The position numbers and the translations under genes were made by a program. A stretch of 64,000 bases of DNA, from positions 16,893 to 80,892 of the forward strand of contig NZ_RJPT01000005.1 of assembly GCF_003943515.1 (NCBI RefSeq). Direction: 5' to 3'. Origin of the DNA: Streptococcus cristatus. Lineage in GTDB: Bacteria > Bacillota > Bacilli > Lactobacillales > Streptococcaceae. Shown piece by piece: positions 35,670-47,503 of the stretch. Under the pieces are notes generated by a model. The model had not been told where the DNA came from. It did not search any database and saw only the letters and a list, made by a program, of their open reading frames with translations. Each line of letters starts with the position of its first letter. Position 1 is the stretch's first letter.

Positions 35670-36925
35670 TGCAAAATTTTAAATTTGCCATTAGTTCCAT
35701 TCTTGGGCATAAGATGCGGGCTTTTCTGACTATGATTGGGATTATCATCGGTGTTGCGTCTGTTGTCGTCATCTTGGCACTGGGAAATGGAATGCAACAG
35801 GGAGTCACCAAGAGCATCACCAAAGAACAGAAGTATGTAAGCTTGCTTTATTCTCCCACTAAAAATAATTATACGATGGGAGTTAATTTGATGGAGGTCA
35901 ATGGTGGTCAAGATGCAGATAGTGAGATACTAGAGGAACCACCTGTTGTCCAAGAATCTTGGGTTAAGGAACTATTGAAGATTGACGGAGTCAAGGGCTA
36001 TTATGTGACCAACGGTTCGACAGCTGACTTTTCTTATCAGAACAAGAAGTCTGATAAGGTCAACATTACGGGCGTGAATGCTACATTCTTTAAAATTAGA
36101 AAATATGAGATTTTAGCTGGACGGACTCTCCTGCCTAGTGACTATCAAAGTTTTTCTAATGTGATGATGATCGATGAGACAGTGGCGAACAGCCTGTTTG
36201 GAAGTAGTGCAGAAGCCCTGAATAAAATAGTTTCAGTCGGTGATAGTAACTATCGGGTTGTTGGTATCTATAAGGATCCCAATGCTGGTCAGAGCATGAG
36301 TATGAGCTCAGGTAGCGCCCTGATGGCTAATACACAGGTGGCATCTGAATTTCATACAGATGAAATTGCAACTGTCTATATCTATGTGCCAGAAGTGGAT
36401 CGTATCAACGAAGTTGGTGTAGAAGCAGCCAAAGAATTGACGGCTCTTTCAGGAGCTCGTCAAGGAGAATATCAAATCCTGAATATGGATACCTTGCTGG
36501 AGCAGTACAATCAAATCACAGGAACTATGACCGGTGTTATCGGAGCTATTGCAGGAATTTCCCTCTTTGTTGGTGGTATCGGTGTGATGAATATCATGCT
36601 AGTATCCGTTACAGAGCGGACACGGGAAATTGGTTTGCGAAAAGCTCTTGGAGCAACGCGTGGAAATATTCTCACGCAGTTCTTGATTGAATCCATGGTA
36701 TTGACCCTTATCGGTGGCCTGCTTGGTCTTAGCCTTGCCTATGGAATCAATGCTCTGCTAGCTGCAGTCGTACCTGAAAACGTATTTGGAGGCCCACCAG
36801 TTGTCTCTGTCACTGCAGCAGTTGGAAGCCTTGTCTTCTCAGCCATGGTTGGGATTGTCTTTGGTATCCTGCCAGCCAATAAAGCATCTAAATTAGATCC
36901 GATTGAAGCGTTGAGATATGAATAA
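35669..36925 (+). CDS. ABC transporter permease (MacB/FtsX-like)
   Basis: 418 residues. One N-terminal membrane helix after MQNFKFAISSILGHKMRAFLTMIGI, a large extracellular domain (about 45-285), then three C-terminal helices with the conserved SVTERTREIGLRKALGATRG loop. This is the MacB-type mechanotransmission layout: substrate is moved outside the membrane through the adaptor. Followed by a GAAA-loop terminator. Confidence 0.93.
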   Translation: MQNFKFAISSILGHKMRAFLTMIGIIIGVASVVVILALGNGMQQGVTKSITKEQKYVSLLYSPTKNNYTMGVNLMEVNGGQDADSEILEEPPVVQESWVKELLKIDGVKGYYVTNGSTADFSYQNKKSDKVNITGVNATFFKIRKYEILAGRTLLPSDYQSFSNVMMIDETVANSLFGSSAEALNKIVSVGDSNYRVVGIYKDPNAGQSMSMSSGSALMANTQVASEFHTDEIATVYIYVPEVDRINEVGVEAAKELTALSGARQGEYQILNMDTLLEQYNQITGTMTGVIGAIAGISLFVGGIGVMNIMLVSVTERTREIGLRKALGATRGNILTQFLIESMVLTLIGGLLGLSLAYGINALLAAVVPENVFGGPPVVSVTAAVGSLVFSAMVGIVFGILPANKASKLDPIEALRYE

Positions 36926-36932
36926 TGTTAGC

Positions 36933-36957
36933 AAAAGTCTGGGAAACCAGACTTTTT
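36933..36957 (+). terminator. intrinsic terminator of the MacAB-like operon
   Basis: AAAAGTCTGG pairs with CCAGACTTTT around GAAA. Confidence 0.85.
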
Positions 36958-36964
36958 GTCATGT

Positions 36965-37002
36965 AAAAAATCCCGATGGAATTCCAGCGGGATTTGTTTT
37001 TT
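36965..37002. terminator. terminator of lysS (usable in both directions)
   Basis: AAATCCCG pairs with CGGGATTT; runs of T follow on both strands. Confidence 0.75.
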
Positions 37003-37022
37003 AAAATTGTGTAAGTTTGAGA

Positions 37023-38543
<1,521 letters not shown>

Positions 38544-38587
38544 TTATCACAAAATCAAAGGAAATTCAGCAATAATTATCGATAAAA

Positions 38588-38623
38588 ATAGAAAAACTGC
38601 GATGTTTAAAGATTCGCAGTTTT
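38588..38623 (-). terminator. terminator after the phosphatase gene
   Basis: AAACTGCGA pairs with TCGCAGTTT; T-rich tail on the minus strand. It overlaps the last codons of the gene and separates it from lysS. Confidence 0.7.
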
Positions 38624-39247
38624 ATCTGTTCGCATGTAATCTAAGTTGTTCCAAGCAAGTAACTTGAAAGAGTCAAAGTCGTCTGTTTCCAAAATGGTGA
38701 CGCTAGCATTGGCCAAGCCTCCGTCCTTACGGAGCAGGGACGTTTCATAACCGAGTAGCCGACGAATACTGGCAGTTAGGTTAGCTCCATGACCGACAAT
38801 TAGGACATTCTGAAAATCTTTCCCTTTGAGAGACTTCACGAAGGAAATTGTTCGATTGGTGGTTTGAGCGACGGATTCTGCATCAAATAGTTGGGGATCA
38901 AACTGGGATAGATCGTGGCGAAAAGCCCACATCTGCTGAGGATAAGTGGCTTCTACAGTAGCAATTTTGGCTCCTTCCAGTTTTCCAAGAGCCCACTCTC
39001 TTAGTTGAGGAGTTGGAACAATATCGGTTTGATACTGGTTTTCACTTTGGATGATCTCTGCAGAACGGTAAGCGCGCGGCAAATCGCTGGAGTAGATTTT
39101 ATCAAATTGAACGTTTGATAAATGCTTGCCCAAGCGCTTGAGCTCATCAATGGATGTCGCCAGCAGTGGAGAATCTCCGCTGGCTCCTTGGAAACGCATT
39201 TCTAGATTCCATTCGGTTTTTCCATGTCGGATAAAATACAATTTCAT
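38606..39247 (-). CDS. histidine phosphatase family protein (phosphoglycerate mutase-like)
   Basis: 213 residues. Catalytic RHGKTEWN at residues 8-15 (phospho-histidine His9) and the second His in VLIVGHGANL. Belongs to the GpmB/PhoE branch of cofactor-dependent mutase-like phosphatases; probably a phosphatase of unknown substrate rather than the glycolytic mutase. Last gene of a minus-strand operon with ybaK and the DUF368 gene. Confidence 0.85.
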   Translation of the reverse strand: MKLYFIRHGKTEWNLEMRFQGASGDSPLLATSIDELKRLGKHLSNVQFDKIYSSDLPRAYRSAEIIQSENQYQTDIVPTPQLREWALGKLEGAKIATVEATYPQQMWAFRHDLSQFDPQLFDAESVAQTTNRTISFVKSLKGKDFQNVLIVGHGANLTASIRRLLGYETSLLRKDGGLANASVTILETDDFDSFKLLAWNNLDYMRTDKTANL

Positions 39248-39283
39248 ATCAAGGTCCTTCTTTTTCCTTTTGAAGCTAAAAAC

Positions 39284-39760
39284 TTAGTCCTCTTTCAAGT
39301 CCGCAAACTGTGCTTGAACAAAGTCAGCCAAGTCCTGAGCCTTGATCTGGATGCTACGGCCGACTTCACCAGCAGAAACAATAATACTTTCGCGACTCAG
39401 AGCTGTTTGGTCGATGAAAATGGGGAAGGAGTGCTTTTGGCGAATGCCGACAGGATTATTGGCGCCATGGATGTAACCAGTCGTTTTTTCTAAATCTTTC
39501 TGCGGAATCATGCTAACTTTTTTATTGCCTGAAATTTTTGCTAATTTCTTTTCCGACAGATGTTCGGTGATGGGGAGAATGCCAATGACTGTTCCTGTTT
39601 TATCACCGTTTAAAGCCAGTGTTTTATAAATGAGTGAGCGGTCAAATTCTTCGGTCAGGTTATCATCCAAAGCGTTAATTTGCAAGCCTTGGTGCTCAAT
39701 TTTTGCCTTGTTTAAAATTTGCTCGACTAATGTTTTTTTGAGTTTTGTCTTTTTAGCCAT
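39284..39760 (-). CDS. ybaK: Cys-tRNA(Pro)/Cys-tRNA(Cys) deacylase YbaK
   Basis: 158 residues, YbaK/EbsC editing domain. Conserved lysine in YKTLALNG and the GANNPVGIRQKHSFPIFID loop. It hydrolyses Cys-tRNA(Pro) misacylated by prolyl-tRNA synthetase. Overlaps the DUF368 gene upstream by one base, so translation is coupled. Confidence 0.9.
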   Translation of the reverse strand: MAKKTKLKKTLVEQILNKAKIEHQGLQINALDDNLTEEFDRSLIYKTLALNGDKTGTVIGILPITEHLSEKKLAKISGNKKVSMIPQKDLEKTTGYIHGANNPVGIRQKHSFPIFIDQTALSRESIIVSAGEVGRSIQIKAQDLADFVQAQFADLKED

Positions 39761-40602
39761 TATTTATATTTCTCTTCTAATTGGGACATCCAAATTCCTA
39801 GCCAGATACCTAGTCCAAAGAAAAAGGCAGCAAGAACGAGTGTGAAAATGGATACTCCTGCATAACTAATGCTCTCACTGTTGCCACTTTGAGGGAGAAC
39901 AATGAGCAAGGTACTGGACAATACAATGCCAATGATAAAATGGTAAACGCGGGAATGATAATGTTTCAAAATGTAGTCCATGGCTTTTGAAAAGAGAATC
40001 AGAGCCAGAGCGCCACCGATACCGATTGGCAGGAAAGTGCCAAATAAATCCAGGCGTTTAAATCCTGTCAGCATGGGAGTATAGAGTCCTAGAATCAATA
40101 GCAGATTTGAAGGGCTGAGTCCCGGAATCAAGATTCCTAAGGCGATAAGGGCACCCGCTAAAACAAAGGATAAGAAGTTAGCTGGTAGTGTTCCCACCAT
40201 TCCATTCAGTGAGTAGAGGAAGACGCCCGACAAGATGAAACTAAGCCAGAAGGTAATAGTATCAGCTCGATCTCTGTCGGATTCTTTGACAGATTCTTTG
40301 ATCAGGCTGGGAATGGTGCCGATGATGGCTCCAGCAAAGCCCCAGAGAACGATAACCTTGTAATTATCCAGCAAGAGATTGACTGGATAGGAGAAGGCTG
40401 CGATCCCTAAAACCATCCCAATAGCTACAGGAGTGAAGTAGAGAACATTCTCGACAAAATTTTCTTTGATATGGGCTAAAAAGCGAATCATTCGCTCATA
40501 AATCCCCAAAATAGCAGCTAATACACCGCCAGACACACCAGGCAGAATGAAGCCAAGCGCGATAATCATTCCTTTTAAAACTCTAGCAATCCATGAAATC
40601 AT
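39760..40602 (-). CDS. DUF368 membrane protein, probable undecaprenyl-phosphate transporter (PopT-like)
   Basis: 280 residues, about eight membrane helices. Two related inner motifs, LPGVSGGVLAAILGIYERMI (about residues 20-39) and IPGLSPSNLLLILGLYTPML (about 158-177), show the inverted or tandem duplication typical of the family. DUF368 proteins have recently been reported as translocases that recycle undecaprenyl phosphate across the membrane for wall synthesis. First gene of the operon with ybaK and the phosphatase. Confidence 0.85.
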   Translation of the reverse strand: MISWIARVLKGMIIALGFILPGVSGGVLAAILGIYERMIRFLAHIKENFVENVLYFTPVAIGMVLGIAAFSYPVNLLLDNYKVIVLWGFAGAIIGTIPSLIKESVKESDRDRADTITFWLSFILSGVFLYSLNGMVGTLPANFLSFVLAGALIALGILIPGLSPSNLLLILGLYTPMLTGFKRLDLFGTFLPIGIGGALALILFSKAMDYILKHYHSRVYHFIIGIVLSSTLLIVLPQSGNSESISYAGVSIFTLVLAAFFFGLGIWLGIWMSQLEEKYK

Positions 40603-40696
40603 AATATCTCCCTACATGTTTTTTCATTAAACTATTGTACCATAAAGCTACATACTTTTCTGAAAAAAGCAAGAAAAATATCTTGTACAGAGAAAA

Positions 40697-40734
40697 AAAG
40701 ATACAAGATTTCCTAACAATTATCTTGCATCTTT
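40697..40734 (-). terminator. terminator after the GH25 gene
   Basis: AAAGATACAAGAT pairs with ATCTTGCATCTTT (one G-U), with T-runs on the minus strand. Confidence 0.8.
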
Positions 40735-40735
40735 T

Positions 40736-41581
40736 TTATTTTGGTGTTGAAAATAATTTCTTGTAAGTCTCTTTTTTATCCTGTACAGGAGAGAGCTGAT
40801 TGAGGTCTAAGTTATGTGGGAAACCTTCCAATTTACCTTCTGAGGTATATTGATGTAGGTCATAGGGCTGTTCAGTATTTGGAGCAGCGTTATAGTAGCC
40901 GTCATTATAGCCATAAGTCGGAATCCAAACGGCAGTAAATTTTTCAGTCGAGATACTATGCTCTTCCATAAAGTAGGTTCCAATGTAGATACCAATATTC
41001 TGAGCTCCAAGACTTTCAAGCTTGGCACGAAAGGCCTCGATTCCTGCGTTCATGTCGCCCATGGTCTTTTCTTCAACATCAAGCCAGTAAAAGGTAGGTT
41101 TATATTTCGAAGATGCCTTGTAAAAGCTCTCTGCCTCTTTTTCCATTTCTTTGATATTGCCTGCTGCTATATAAGCATAGACAGCTACAGGGATCCCCCG
41201 TTTTTGAAACTCTTGGATATGGGTGGCAAATGATTTGTCAAGTCCATTTAAATGAGTGGCAACATTTTCTTTTTTTGCTTGAGCTCCACTATGCACGCGA
41301 ATGATAGCACCAGAAATATTTGTTGATAAGGTGTCATAGTCTATTTCGCTGGGCAATTGCCAACCGGAAAGGTCAACGATAGGCTTATTAAGCAATTCTT
41401 CCTCAGGTTCGTCTGAAGGAGCTTCCTCCTTTTTTTTCTTGGTTGTCACCTGACTGACTTGAGATTTTTTTGTTTGGGCTTGTCGATTTTGCAGATCAAG
41501 CTGGTGTTTGCTTATGACAATATATAGAATAAAGCAAGCAAAGAATAGCAAGAGTGCAAGCGGTTTAATCCTTTTTCTCAT
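40736..41581 (-). CDS. membrane-anchored GH25 lysozyme-like protein
   Basis: 281 residues. N-terminal membrane helix (about 7-24), then a charged Lys/Glu linker, then a glycoside hydrolase family 25 domain with VDLSGWQLP and the catalytic acidic pair in FYWLDVEE. GH25 enzymes cut peptidoglycan glycan strands. No choline- or wall-binding repeats, so it acts at the membrane-wall boundary, perhaps in wall growth. Similar to pneumococcal SP_1573 as I recall. Monocistronic, opposite to ftsW. Confidence 0.85.
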   Translation of the reverse strand: MRKRIKPLALLLFFACFILYIVISKHQLDLQNRQAQTKKSQVSQVTTKKKKEEAPSDEPEEELLNKPIVDLSGWQLPSEIDYDTLSTNISGAIIRVHSGAQAKKENVATHLNGLDKSFATHIQEFQKRGIPVAVYAYIAAGNIKEMEKEAESFYKASSKYKPTFYWLDVEEKTMGDMNAGIEAFRAKLESLGAQNIGIYIGTYFMEEHSISTEKFTAVWIPTYGYNDGYYNAAPNTEQPYDLHQYTSEGKLEGFPHNLDLNQLSPVQDKKETYKKLFSTPK

Positions 41582-41808
41582 ACTGTTTCATTGTAACGTA
41601 AAATAAATAGAAAAGCAAAGTATTTATCTATATTTCCAGCGAAATACGAAAATGTAATCTGATTGCAATAGAAGATAAAACAATTTGAAATATTTGGATA
41701 TTTGAGGCGATAAATAAGTAAATATCTATTGAGGCCATCCTAATGCTTTTTTTTCGAATCAAAAAGTGGTATAATGAAGTTCGAATTTTTAGAATAAATT
41801 GGTGAAAT

Positions 41809-43023
41809 ATGAAAATTGACAAAAAGCATTTATTGAATTACTCAATTTTGATTCCGTACATGCTGTTATCTGGCATTGGCTTGATTGTCGTTTATTCCAC
41901 GACGAGCCCCATCCTCATTCAAAATGGGCTCAATAGTTTTCGAATGGTCGCCACTCAAGCAGGTTTTTGGCTCTTCAGCTTGGTGATGATTGGGATTATT
42001 TACCGAATGAAGCTGGATTTTCTGAAGAGGCCAGGAGTGATTACGTTTGTTATCATAGCTGAAATTATTCTGCTTTTACTCTCACGCTTTATCACAGGAA
42101 CGATCAATGGGGCACACGGTTGGCTCAAAGTCGGTCCAGTTACTGCTCAGCCAGCAGAATACCTGAAGATTATTTTGGTCTGGTATTTGGCCCTACAGTT
42201 TTCTAAGAAACAAGAGCAAATAGAAGTATATGATTATCAAGCAATCACCTTTAATCAGTTGATTCCACGTGCTGTTACGGATTGGCGGGTTATTGTTGCT
42301 TTCTTGATAGGCCTGGTGGTTATCATGCCCGACTTAGGCAATGCGACCATTTTGCTCTTAACAGTTTTGATTGTAATTTCCACCAGCGGAATTGCTTACA
42401 GATGGTTCTCAACCATGCTTGGCGCTGTTGTAGGAGGGTCGGCAGCAGTTTTAGCGAGTATTTGGTTGATAGGTGTCAAGCGTGTTGAGCAAGTTCCTGT
42501 TTTTGGATATGTCGCAAAGCGTTTTAGTGCCTTTTTCAATCCATTTGACGATTTGTCTGGCTCAGGTCACCAGTTGGCCAATTCTTACTATGCCATGAGT
42601 AATGGTGGTTGGTTTGGCTTAGGTTTAGGAAACTCCATTGAAAAACGAGGTTATCTACCAGAGGCTCATACCGACTTTGTTTTCTCGATTGTTATTGAGG
42701 AAGTTGGATTCTTTGGAGCTACTTTAATTTTAGCCCTGCTCTTTTTCTTGATTTTACGAATTATTCTCGTAGGTACAAGGGCCAAGGATCCATTTAATTC
42801 TATGATGGCTTTGGGAATTGGCGGTATGATTCTGATGCAAACCTTTGTCAATATTGGTGGTATTTCGGGCTTGATTCCTTCAACCGGTGTAACCTTCCCG
42901 TTCTTATCTCAGGGGGGAAACAGTTTACTGGTTTTATCGGTTGCCATTGCCTTTGTTTTAAATATTGATGCCAATGAGCGACGAAACGTCATGTATCAGG
43001 AATTAGAAGTCAGTCAATCCTAA
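41809..43023 (+). CDS. ftsW: cell division glycosyltransferase FtsW
   Basis: 404 residues, about ten membrane helices (SEDS family). Signature NGGWFGLGLGNSIEKRGYLP followed by EAHTDFVFSIVIEE. Polymerises lipid II into septal glycan with its transpeptidase partner. FtsW rather than RodA is favoured because it stands directly before ppc, as in pneumococcus. Promoter TGGTATAAT at 41767-41775. Confidence 0.88.
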   Translation: MKIDKKHLLNYSILIPYMLLSGIGLIVVYSTTSPILIQNGLNSFRMVATQAGFWLFSLVMIGIIYRMKLDFLKRPGVITFVIIAEIILLLLSRFITGTINGAHGWLKVGPVTAQPAEYLKIILVWYLALQFSKKQEQIEVYDYQAITFNQLIPRAVTDWRVIVAFLIGLVVIMPDLGNATILLLTVLIVISTSGIAYRWFSTMLGAVVGGSAAVLASIWLIGVKRVEQVPVFGYVAKRFSAFFNPFDDLSGSGHQLANSYYAMSNGGWFGLGLGNSIEKRGYLPEAHTDFVFSIVIEEVGFFGATLILALLFFLILRIILVGTRAKDPFNSMMALGIGGMILMQTFVNIGGISGLIPSTGVTFPFLSQGGNSLLVLSVAIAFVLNIDANERRNVMYQELEVSQS

Positions 43024-43070
43024 AAGATCTTCTTGTATGTTAGCTCTTCAACAATAGAAAGGTGTAAATA

Positions 43071-45917
43071 ATGTCATTTACAAAATTAGAAAATTATAGC
43101 AATAAAGAAATGATTGGAGAAGAAGTTTCTATTTTAACGGACTTGTTGGTAGATATTACCCGAGATATTCTCAGTCCTGACACTTTTGCTAAAATCTCCA
43201 TGATTGAAGAACTAGCAGTTCAATCTAAATACCAAGAGCTGAAAGCAGTAGTAGAAGAATTATCTACGGATGATATGGTCTATATCTCACGGTATTTTGC
43301 TATTTTACCTCTGCTCATCAATATTTCTGAAGATGTTGACTTGGCTTATGAGATTAATCATCAAAATAATATTGACCAAGACTACCTTGGTAAGCTTTCG
43401 ACGACGATTGATTTGGTTTCAACACGAGAAAATGCACAAGAAATCCTAGAAAATCTAAATGTTGTTCCCGTTTTGACTGCTCATCCGACTCAGGTTCAGC
43501 GCAAGACCATGTTGGATTTGACAAATCATATTCACACACTGTTGCGCCAGCATCGTGATGTTAAAGCTGGTTTGGTGAACGAAAAGAAATGGTTAGCCAA
43601 TCTCCGTCGCTATATCGAGCTGATGATGCAGACCGACATGATTCGGGAAAAGAAACTTAAGGTTACCAATGAAATTACTAACGTTATGGAATACTATAAT
43701 AGTTCTTTTCTTCAAGCAATTACGAACCTGATGCTAGAGTATAAACGTTTAGCAGAAGAAAAAGGAATCCATTTGGAAAATCCAAAGCCGATCACCATGG
43801 GGATGTGGATTGGTGGCGACCGCGATGGAAATCCATTTGTAACCGCTGAAACTCTGAAATTGTCTGCGACGGTGCAGAGCGAAGTTATTCTGAATTACTA
43901 CATTGACAAGGTTTATACACTCTATCGTAACTTCTCCCTGTCTACTAATCTTTCAAAAACAAGTGAAGCTGTAGCCAAGATGGCAGCTTTGTCAAGCGAC
44001 AAGTCTGTTTATCGAGAAAATGAGCCTTATCGCCGCGCCTTTCATTATATTCAGTCCAAGTTGATTCAGACCTTGCTTTATCTGAAAGAAGGTAATTTCT
44101 CTAGTGAAGGACATCGTTTGGCTGACAAAGCGGAAGCTGTCTTGCATGCCAATGCCACCACTTCAGTCAGCCATAATGGTAGAGAAATCATTCCAAATTA
44201 TATCCAGTCTAGACTCAGTGATAGCTTAGATGAGTTACGCAAAGAAGAACTCCCATCTTATAAAAATGCGCAAGAGTTTAAGGATGATCTCCTTGTCATC
44301 CGTGATTCTTTGTTAGAACACAATGGACAAGCTTTGGTGACTGGAGAACTTACTGAATTGCTACAAGCAGTTGACATTTTTGGTTTCTTCTTGGCCAGCA
44401 TTGATATGCGTCAGGATTCCAGTGTCCATGAGGCTTGTGTGGCTGAGCTTTTGGCTTCTGCTAATATTGTGAAAGATTACAGCAGCTTGTCAGAGGAAGA
44501 AAAATGCCAAGTCCTTCTCAAGCAGCTTCTGGAGGATCCACGGATCTTGTCAGCCACTCATGCACCTAAGTCTGAACTTTTACAAAAAGAATTGGAAATT
44601 TTCAAGACGGCTCGTCAGCTTAAGGATGCGATTGGCGAAGATGTTATCAAGCAAAATATTATTTCCCATTCAACTAGTGTATCAGATCTTCTAGAGCTGG
44701 CGATTATGCTCAAGGAAGTTGGCTTGATCGATGAGGAAGGTGCGCGTGTGCAGATTGTCCCTCTGTTTGAAACGATTGAGGACCTAGATAATTCCTGCGA
44801 TACTATGGAAAAATATCTATCTCTGCCAATTGCTCAAAAATGGATTGCTTCTAAAAACAACTACCAAGAAATCATGCTGGGCTACTCAGATAGTAACAAG
44901 GATGGTGGCTATTTATCATCGTGCTGGACACTTTACAAGGCTCAGCAACAGCTGACAGCTATTGGTGATAAGTTTGGCGTCAAGATTACCTTCTTCCATG
45001 GTCGTGGAGGAACTGTCGGTCGTGGCGGTGGGCCAACATATGAGGCAATCACTTCACAACCATTGCGGAGTATCAATGATCGTATTCGCCTGACAGAGCA
45101 GGGTGAGGTCATCGGCAATAAATACGGTAATAAGGATGCTGCTTACTACAATCTGGAAATGCTTGTATCGGCGGCTATTAACCGTATGATAAGCTATAAG
45201 AAGAGTGATAGTAATACGACCAATGAATACGAGAGAGTGATGGATCGAGTGGTCGATCGAAGCTACCAAATCTATCGCGATCTAGTCTTTGGTGATGAAC
45301 GTTTCTACGACTATTTCTTTGAGTCTAGTCCTATTAAGGCCATTTCTAGCTTTAATATCGGTTCTCGTCCAGCGGCCCGTAAAACGATAACTGAAATCGG
45401 TGGCCTGAGAGCCATTCCTTGGGTCTTCTCATGGTCTCAAAGTCGGGTTATGTTCCCTGGTTGGTATGGCGTTGGCTCTAGTTTCAAAGAATTTATCGAT
45501 GAAGATCCTGAAAAGAATCTTGCCTTCCTTCAATTTATGTATCAGAGATGGCCATTCTTCCAGTCCCTCTTGTCAAATGTTGATATGGTGCTGTCCAAGT
45601 CCAATATGAATATCGCTTTTGAATATGCGCAACTTTGTGAAGACCAAAATGTACGCGATATTTTCAATACAATCCTAGACGAATGGCAGTTGACCAAGGA
45701 TGTTATCTTGGCGATTGAAGGCCATGACGAGCTCTTAGCAGAAAATGCCTATCTCAAGGATAGTTTGAACTATCGGATGCCCTATTTCAATGTTTTGAAC
45801 TATATCCAGCTTGAGCTGATCAAGCGTCAGCGGCGAGGAGAACTTTCACCAGAACAAGAACGTTTGATCCACATTACCATCAATGGAATTGCGACAGGTC
45901 TACGAAATTCTGGTTGA
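43071..45917 (+). CDS. ppc: phosphoenolpyruvate carboxylase
   Basis: 948 residues. Active-site motifs [23 protein letters not shown] and [14 protein letters not shown]; ends [11 protein letters not shown], the conserved C-terminus. Converts PEP and bicarbonate to oxaloacetate, feeding aspartate-family amino acids in an organism with an incomplete TCA cycle. 47 bp after ftsW, probably co-transcribed. Confidence 0.97.
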   Translation: MSFTKLENYSNKEMIGEEVSILTDLLVDITRDILSPDTFAKISMIEELAVQSKYQELKAVVEELSTDDMVYISRYFAILPLLINISEDVDLAYEINHQNNIDQDYLGKLSTTIDLVSTRENAQEILENLNVVPVLTAHPTQVQRKTMLDLTNHIHTLLRQHRDVKAGLVNEKKWLANLRRYIELMMQTDMIREKKLKVTNEITNVMEYYNSSFLQAITNLMLEYKRLAEEKGIHLENPKPITMGMWIGGDRDGNPFVTAETLKLSATVQSEVILNYYIDKVYTLYRNFSLSTNLSKTSEAVAKMAALSSDKSVYRENEPYRRAFHYIQSKLIQTLLYLKEGNFSSEGHRLADKAEAVLHANATTSVSHNGREIIPNYIQSRLSDSLDELRKEELPSYKNAQEFKDDLLVIRDSLLEHNGQALVTGELTELLQAVDIFGFFLASIDMRQDSSVHEACVAELLASANIVKDYSSLSEEEKCQVLLKQLLEDPRILSATHAPKSELLQKELEIFKTARQLKDAIGEDVIKQNIISHSTSVSDLLELAIMLKEVGLIDEEGARVQIVPLFETIEDLDNSCDTMEKYLSLPIAQKWIASKNNYQEIMLGYSDSNKDGGYLSSCWTLYKAQQQLTAIGDKFGVKITFFHGRGGTVGRGGGPTYEAITSQPLRSINDRIRLTEQGEVIGNKYGNKDAAYYNLEMLVSAAINRMISYKKSDSNTTNEYERVMDRVVDRSYQIYRDLVFGDERFYDYFFESSPIKAISSFNIGSRPAARKTITEIGGLRAIPWVFSWSQSRVMFPGWYGVGSSFKEFIDEDPEKNLAFLQFMYQRWPFFQSLLSNVDMVLSKSNMNIAFEYAQLCEDQNVRDIFNTILDEWQLTKDVILAIEGHDELLAENAYLKDSLNYRMPYFNVLNYIQLELIKRQRRGELSPEQERLIHITINGIATGLRNSG

Positions 45918-45948
45918 TGCACAAGGAGCTTTAAAAGAACTCAATAAG

Positions 45949-45973
45949 AAATCGGCTTCTGAGCCGATTTTTT
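45949..45973 (+). terminator. intrinsic terminator after ppc
   Basis: AAATCGGCT pairs with AGCCGATTT around a 4-nt loop, then T. Confidence 0.85.
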
Positions 45974-46033
45974 ATTGAGTTTAAACTATTTTGAGTCAAT
46001 AACTCATTTCCTGCGATTCGTGTAAATAAAAAA

Positions 46034-46128
46034 TGAAAAAGTTTTCATATCTGTACGCTAAAATACTTGAAAGTGTTTACAATTAGTGATACAATGATAA
46101 GTGTAGAAAAATGAAAACGATATTTTCA
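46034..46128 (+). promoter_or_regulatory. ccpA promoter with cre-like sites
   Basis: Promoter TTGAAA (46067-46072), 17 bp, TACAAT (46090-46095). Overlapping it, TGAAAGTGTTTACA (46068-46081) differs from a strong cre at one base (T for C). TGAAAAAGTTTTCA (46034-46047) upstream and TGAAAACGATATTTTCA (46112-46128) downstream are weaker cre-like palindromes. This suggests CcpA autoregulation. Confidence 0.7.
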
Positions 46129-46147
46129 ACAAAAGAAAGGAAACTAT

Positions 46148-47152
46148 ATGAACACAGACGACACAGTAACCATTTATGATGTCGCCCGTGAAGCGGGAGT
46201 TTCAATGGCGACAGTCAGCCGAGTTGTAAATGGTAACAAGAATGTAAAAGAAAATACACGAAAAAAAGTACTAGAAGTAATTGAGCGTCTTGACTATCGT
46301 CCTAATGCAGTTGCCCGTGGTTTGGCCAGCAAAAAGACGACCACAGTTGGTGTTGTAATTCCTAATATCACGAATAGTTACTTCTCTACTTTAGCCAAAG
46401 GGATTGATGATATTGCCGAAATGTATAAGTACAATATCGTCCTGGCAAACAGCGATGAAGATGATGACAAGGAAGTTTCGGTTGTTAATACCCTTTTCTC
46501 TAAGCAAGTAGATGGTATTATTTTTATGGGTTACCATCTGACAGAGAAAATTCGCTCAGAGTTTTCACGTTCACGAACACCAGTGGTTCTAGCGGGCACG
46601 GTGGATGTAGAACATCAGTTACCAAGTGTCAATATTGATTATAAACAGGCAACCGTTGATGCTGTGGAACTATTGGCTAAACGAAACAAGAAAATTGCTT
46701 TTGTCAGCGGTCCTTTGGTAGATGATATCAATGGTAAAATCCGCTTGTCTGGCTACAAAGAAGCTCTGAAAGGCAAGAAAATTTCATACAGCGAAGGTTT
46801 GGTCTTCGAATCTAAGTATAGCTACGATGATGGTTATCATCTAGCTGAACGTCTGATTGCTTCAAAGGCAACGGCGGCTTTTGTGACCGGAGATGAGTTG
46901 GCAGCAGGTTTGCTTAATGGTTTGGCTGATCGAGGTGTTCGTATTCCTGAAGACTTTGAAATCATTACTAGCGATGATTCGCAAATCGCTCGCTTTACTC
47001 GCCCTAATCTGTCTACTATTGGACAACCTCTGTATGACATCGGCGCGATTAGTATGCGGATGCTGACAAAGATTATGCATAAAGAAGAGTTGGAAGAGCG
47101 TGAAGTCCTCCTAGCTCATACGATCAATGAACGTAAATCAACTCGTAAATAA
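46148..47152 (+). CDS. ccpA: catabolite control protein A
   Basis: 334 residues, LacI/GalR family. N-terminal HTH TIYDVAREAGVSMATVSRVVNG and hinge helix RPNAVARGLASKKTTTVG, then a sugar-binding-like effector domain that binds HPr-Ser-P. Master regulator of carbon catabolite control. Candidate targets in this window are its own promoter, the C69 dipeptidase and the galactose PTS operon. AAAGGAAACT precedes the ATG. Confidence 0.96.
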   Translation: MNTDDTVTIYDVAREAGVSMATVSRVVNGNKNVKENTRKKVLEVIERLDYRPNAVARGLASKKTTTVGVVIPNITNSYFSTLAKGIDDIAEMYKYNIVLANSDEDDDKEVSVVNTLFSKQVDGIIFMGYHLTEKIRSEFSRSRTPVVLAGTVDVEHQLPSVNIDYKQATVDAVELLAKRNKKIAFVSGPLVDDINGKIRLSGYKEALKGKKISYSEGLVFESKYSYDDGYHLAERLIASKATAAFVTGDELAAGLLNGLADRGVRIPEDFEIITSDDSQIARFTRPNLSTIGQPLYDIGAISMRMLTKIMHKEELEEREVLLAHTINERKSTRK

Positions 47153-47168
47153 TAAAATTGATTCGGCA

Positions 47169-47216
47169 TGGGACAGAATTAAATTTTGAAAGAATTTAGT
47201 TCTGTCTCATTTTTTG
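47169..47216 (+). terminator. intrinsic terminator after ccpA
   Basis: Long imperfect hairpin, ATGGGACAGAA with TTCTGTCTCAT plus inner TAAATT/AATTTA, followed by T. The GGGACAGAA arm resembles the third hairpin of the repeat at 70-250. The gap up to 47503 otherwise holds a TATAAT at 47280-47285 and an unremarkable leader. Confidence 0.75.
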
Positions 47217-47503
47217 TTTTAGTTAAACACAGTTGCCGGATATAAGAGATTCTGAGTTTCTTCTTTACAGAAATTTAGGTATAATAGAAGCAGGAATGCT
47301 GAAATTAGTTCTTGTTCTACTTACTTGACTGACGAAGGTTAAGAAGAAATAGGCTAGTTAGAGCTTGGGATAGATTTTCAGTAAAACGAAAAAATAAAGA
47401 AGTGAAAATGAAAATTTTTTGTCTTCTTTTGATTAATAGGGATCATTTGCGGCGGTTTATAGCTTGCCGAATCATTTATCGTAGCTGTATCAAGGAGAAT
47501 TTT

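Noticed and set aside
47402..47503. 34-residue N-terminal extension of DnaE from GTG 47402
   Set aside because: AAGGAG and the conserved MITQLDTKTVYSF start lie at 47504; the extension has no homologous character.
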